From Xiphydria camelus (taxonomy: Eukaryota; Arthropoda; Insecta; Hymenoptera; Xiphydriidae), in contig OY783199.1 in the NCBI GenBank assembly GCA_963678675.1, positions 11,460,708 through 11,524,707 on the forward strand: a stretch of 64,000 bases of DNA. Reading direction: 5' to 3'. Within the stretch, counting starts at the first letter, position 1, and every line of letters begins with the position of its first letter. The notes beneath the pieces are model-generated. The model had not been told where the DNA came from, searched no databases, and saw only the letters and a program-made list of their open reading frames with translations. The position numbers were made by a program, and so were the translations under genes. Shown piece by piece: positions 63,406-64,000 of the stretch.

Positions 63406-63989
63406 TCAACCATGTCCTTTCCCCCCTTTTCCCCTTTTTAGCATTCCAAGTTCTTGCGCTGTTTCTTTGATGCTGGTTTTTAATTTTTCCCACTGTTCTT
63501 CTGGTCCGCTCCTGTCACCCCTTTCTTCCCATTTCTTTTCCATTGCTTCATAGTATTCCTTCACTTTCTCCCTGTTCCACACCAACTTTCCTTCCCCTTG
63601 CCTACTATCACATGTATTGCTGTTTCTTATTCTTTCTAACGGAATACGAGTCGCTAAAGAGAAGGTCACCGGGAGGTGGTCTGAGACGATTCTCAGCTTG
63701 ACTTGATACTTTTGATCCATTTTTCCCCTTCCCCTTCTATGGCAATGACGTAGTCGATGACTGAGCCTCCACCCTCCCCTACCCATGTTAGTTTCCCCTC
63801 TCGGTCTCCACACATTCTTCCGTTCATCACAGTCATGTCCCATTCCTCACACAGTCTCAACAGTTTCTTCCCTTCCGCGTTTACAGTTTTATCTTCTGAT
63901 TTTCTTCGCCCCCCCCCCGCTCCCCCCCCGCCTACTACTTGCTCGGTTCCTATTCTCCCATTAAAATCTTCCACACATATCACACTCAT
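63406..63989 (-). pseudogene. LINE APE-type endonuclease domain
   Basis: First frame (63,989-63,693): VEDFNGRIG at the position of the usual GDFN box, KKLLRLCEEWDMTVMNGRM and LTWVGEGGGSVIDYVIAIEG. After a slip near 63,700 the second frame (to 63,406) continues with KLRIVSDHLPVTFSLATRIP. The SDHLP box is intact, but the first box has E in place of G. A further slip near 63,420 leads to an Arg/Lys-rich linker (63,493-63,284). The N-terminal part of the endonuclease lies beyond the window. Confidence 0.85.
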
Positions 63990-64000
63990 TCCTCCCTCTA

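Larger units (their letters stand above)
61730..64000 (-). mobile_element. Non-LTR retrotransposon (LINE), 5' part beyond the right edge
   Basis: Minus strand: endonuclease domain (63,989-63,640), linker, reverse transcriptase (about 62,830-62,059) and a C-terminal region reading KRAKIDRLKKRLYL, VWG.REWDEVERMQ, KMAMGLSKNTPGYNTN to ~61,770. The order EN-RT is typical of the Jockey/I/R1-like LINEs abundant in ants. Several frameshifts. The 3' end meets the Helitron remnant near 61,720-61,735. No poly-A tail or target duplication could be seen. Confidence 0.92.

Noticed and set aside
62444..63470. Plus-strand Pro/Ser/Phe-rich frames (120, 88, 84 and 73 codons)
   Set aside because: Complement of the purine-rich LINE coding strand. 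The minus strand carries the RT and endonuclease motifs.

Overview
The window is eukaryotic, intron-scale insect DNA. The transposon mix (Helitrons with a DUF6570-type N-terminus and an endonuclease domain, Tigger, Tc1/mariner, Gypsy, a DUF7869 element and a LINE of the type common in ants) suggests Hymenoptera, most likely an ant. That assignment is inference from family resemblance. I see no bacterial operon, CRISPR array, rRNA gene or intact tRNA gene. Apart from one clean host exon at 7,688-8,008 and a two-exon DUF4806 fragment near 20.7-21.05 kb, nearly everything is mobile DNA. Most of it is broken, nested or palindromic.

Layout. 1-3.76 kb: a decayed Gypsy LTR retrotransposon on the minus strand, running off the left edge. 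4.15-4.55 kb: a short tandem repeat. 4.72-7.56 kb: a 2.8-kb element with ~100-bp terminal inverted repeats (TIRs). 7.69-8.01 kb: a phase 1-1 exon encoding one fibronectin-III-like domain of a sidestep-type Ig-superfamily receptor. 8.3-12.9 kb: MITEs, a long AG/GGGAGA microsatellite, a TIR element packed with a 129-bp tandem repeat, and a broken Helitron. 13-18.7 kb: a series of foldback elements. 18.9-20.5 kb: a TGTTGGCAACA-rich element, here called T, with a second inverted copy at 56.3-57.8 kb. 21-36 kb and 45.8-53 kb: a mosaic of long palindromes made from pieces of a mariner transposase and recurrent non-coding modules, with two large TIR elements and a Tigger transposon inserted into it. 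Blocks at 27-29 kb are duplicated at 46-48 kb in the same orientation. 38.9-40.7 kb: a DUF7869 element. 42.5-45.9 kb: dispersed and inverted ~185-bp units. 53.6-60 kb: a stack of nested insertions around a small two-ORF cassette. 60.2-61.7 kb: a second broken Helitron split by a 722-bp palindromic MITE. 61.7-64 kb: a LINE on the minus strand, running off the right edge.

Few of these genes can work together. Every transposase, reverse transcriptase or Helitron frame read here carries stops, frameshifts or deletions. What is informative is the order of insertion. Several insertions can be dated relative to each other because an uninterrupted copy of the target lies elsewhere in the window (Tigger at 33.3 kb, the elements at 21.45 and 48.9 kb, the Harbinger-like MITE at 53.85 kb, the solo LTR at 54.27 kb). 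The most unusual patterns are a recurrent GAAGTGAAACTTC / GATGTGAAACATC motif at the ends of otherwise unrelated repeats, foldback elements with a shared outer TIR but unrelated inverted interiors, a 5S-rRNA-like segment inside a DNA element, and a small cysteine-rich two-ORF cassette of unknown function.
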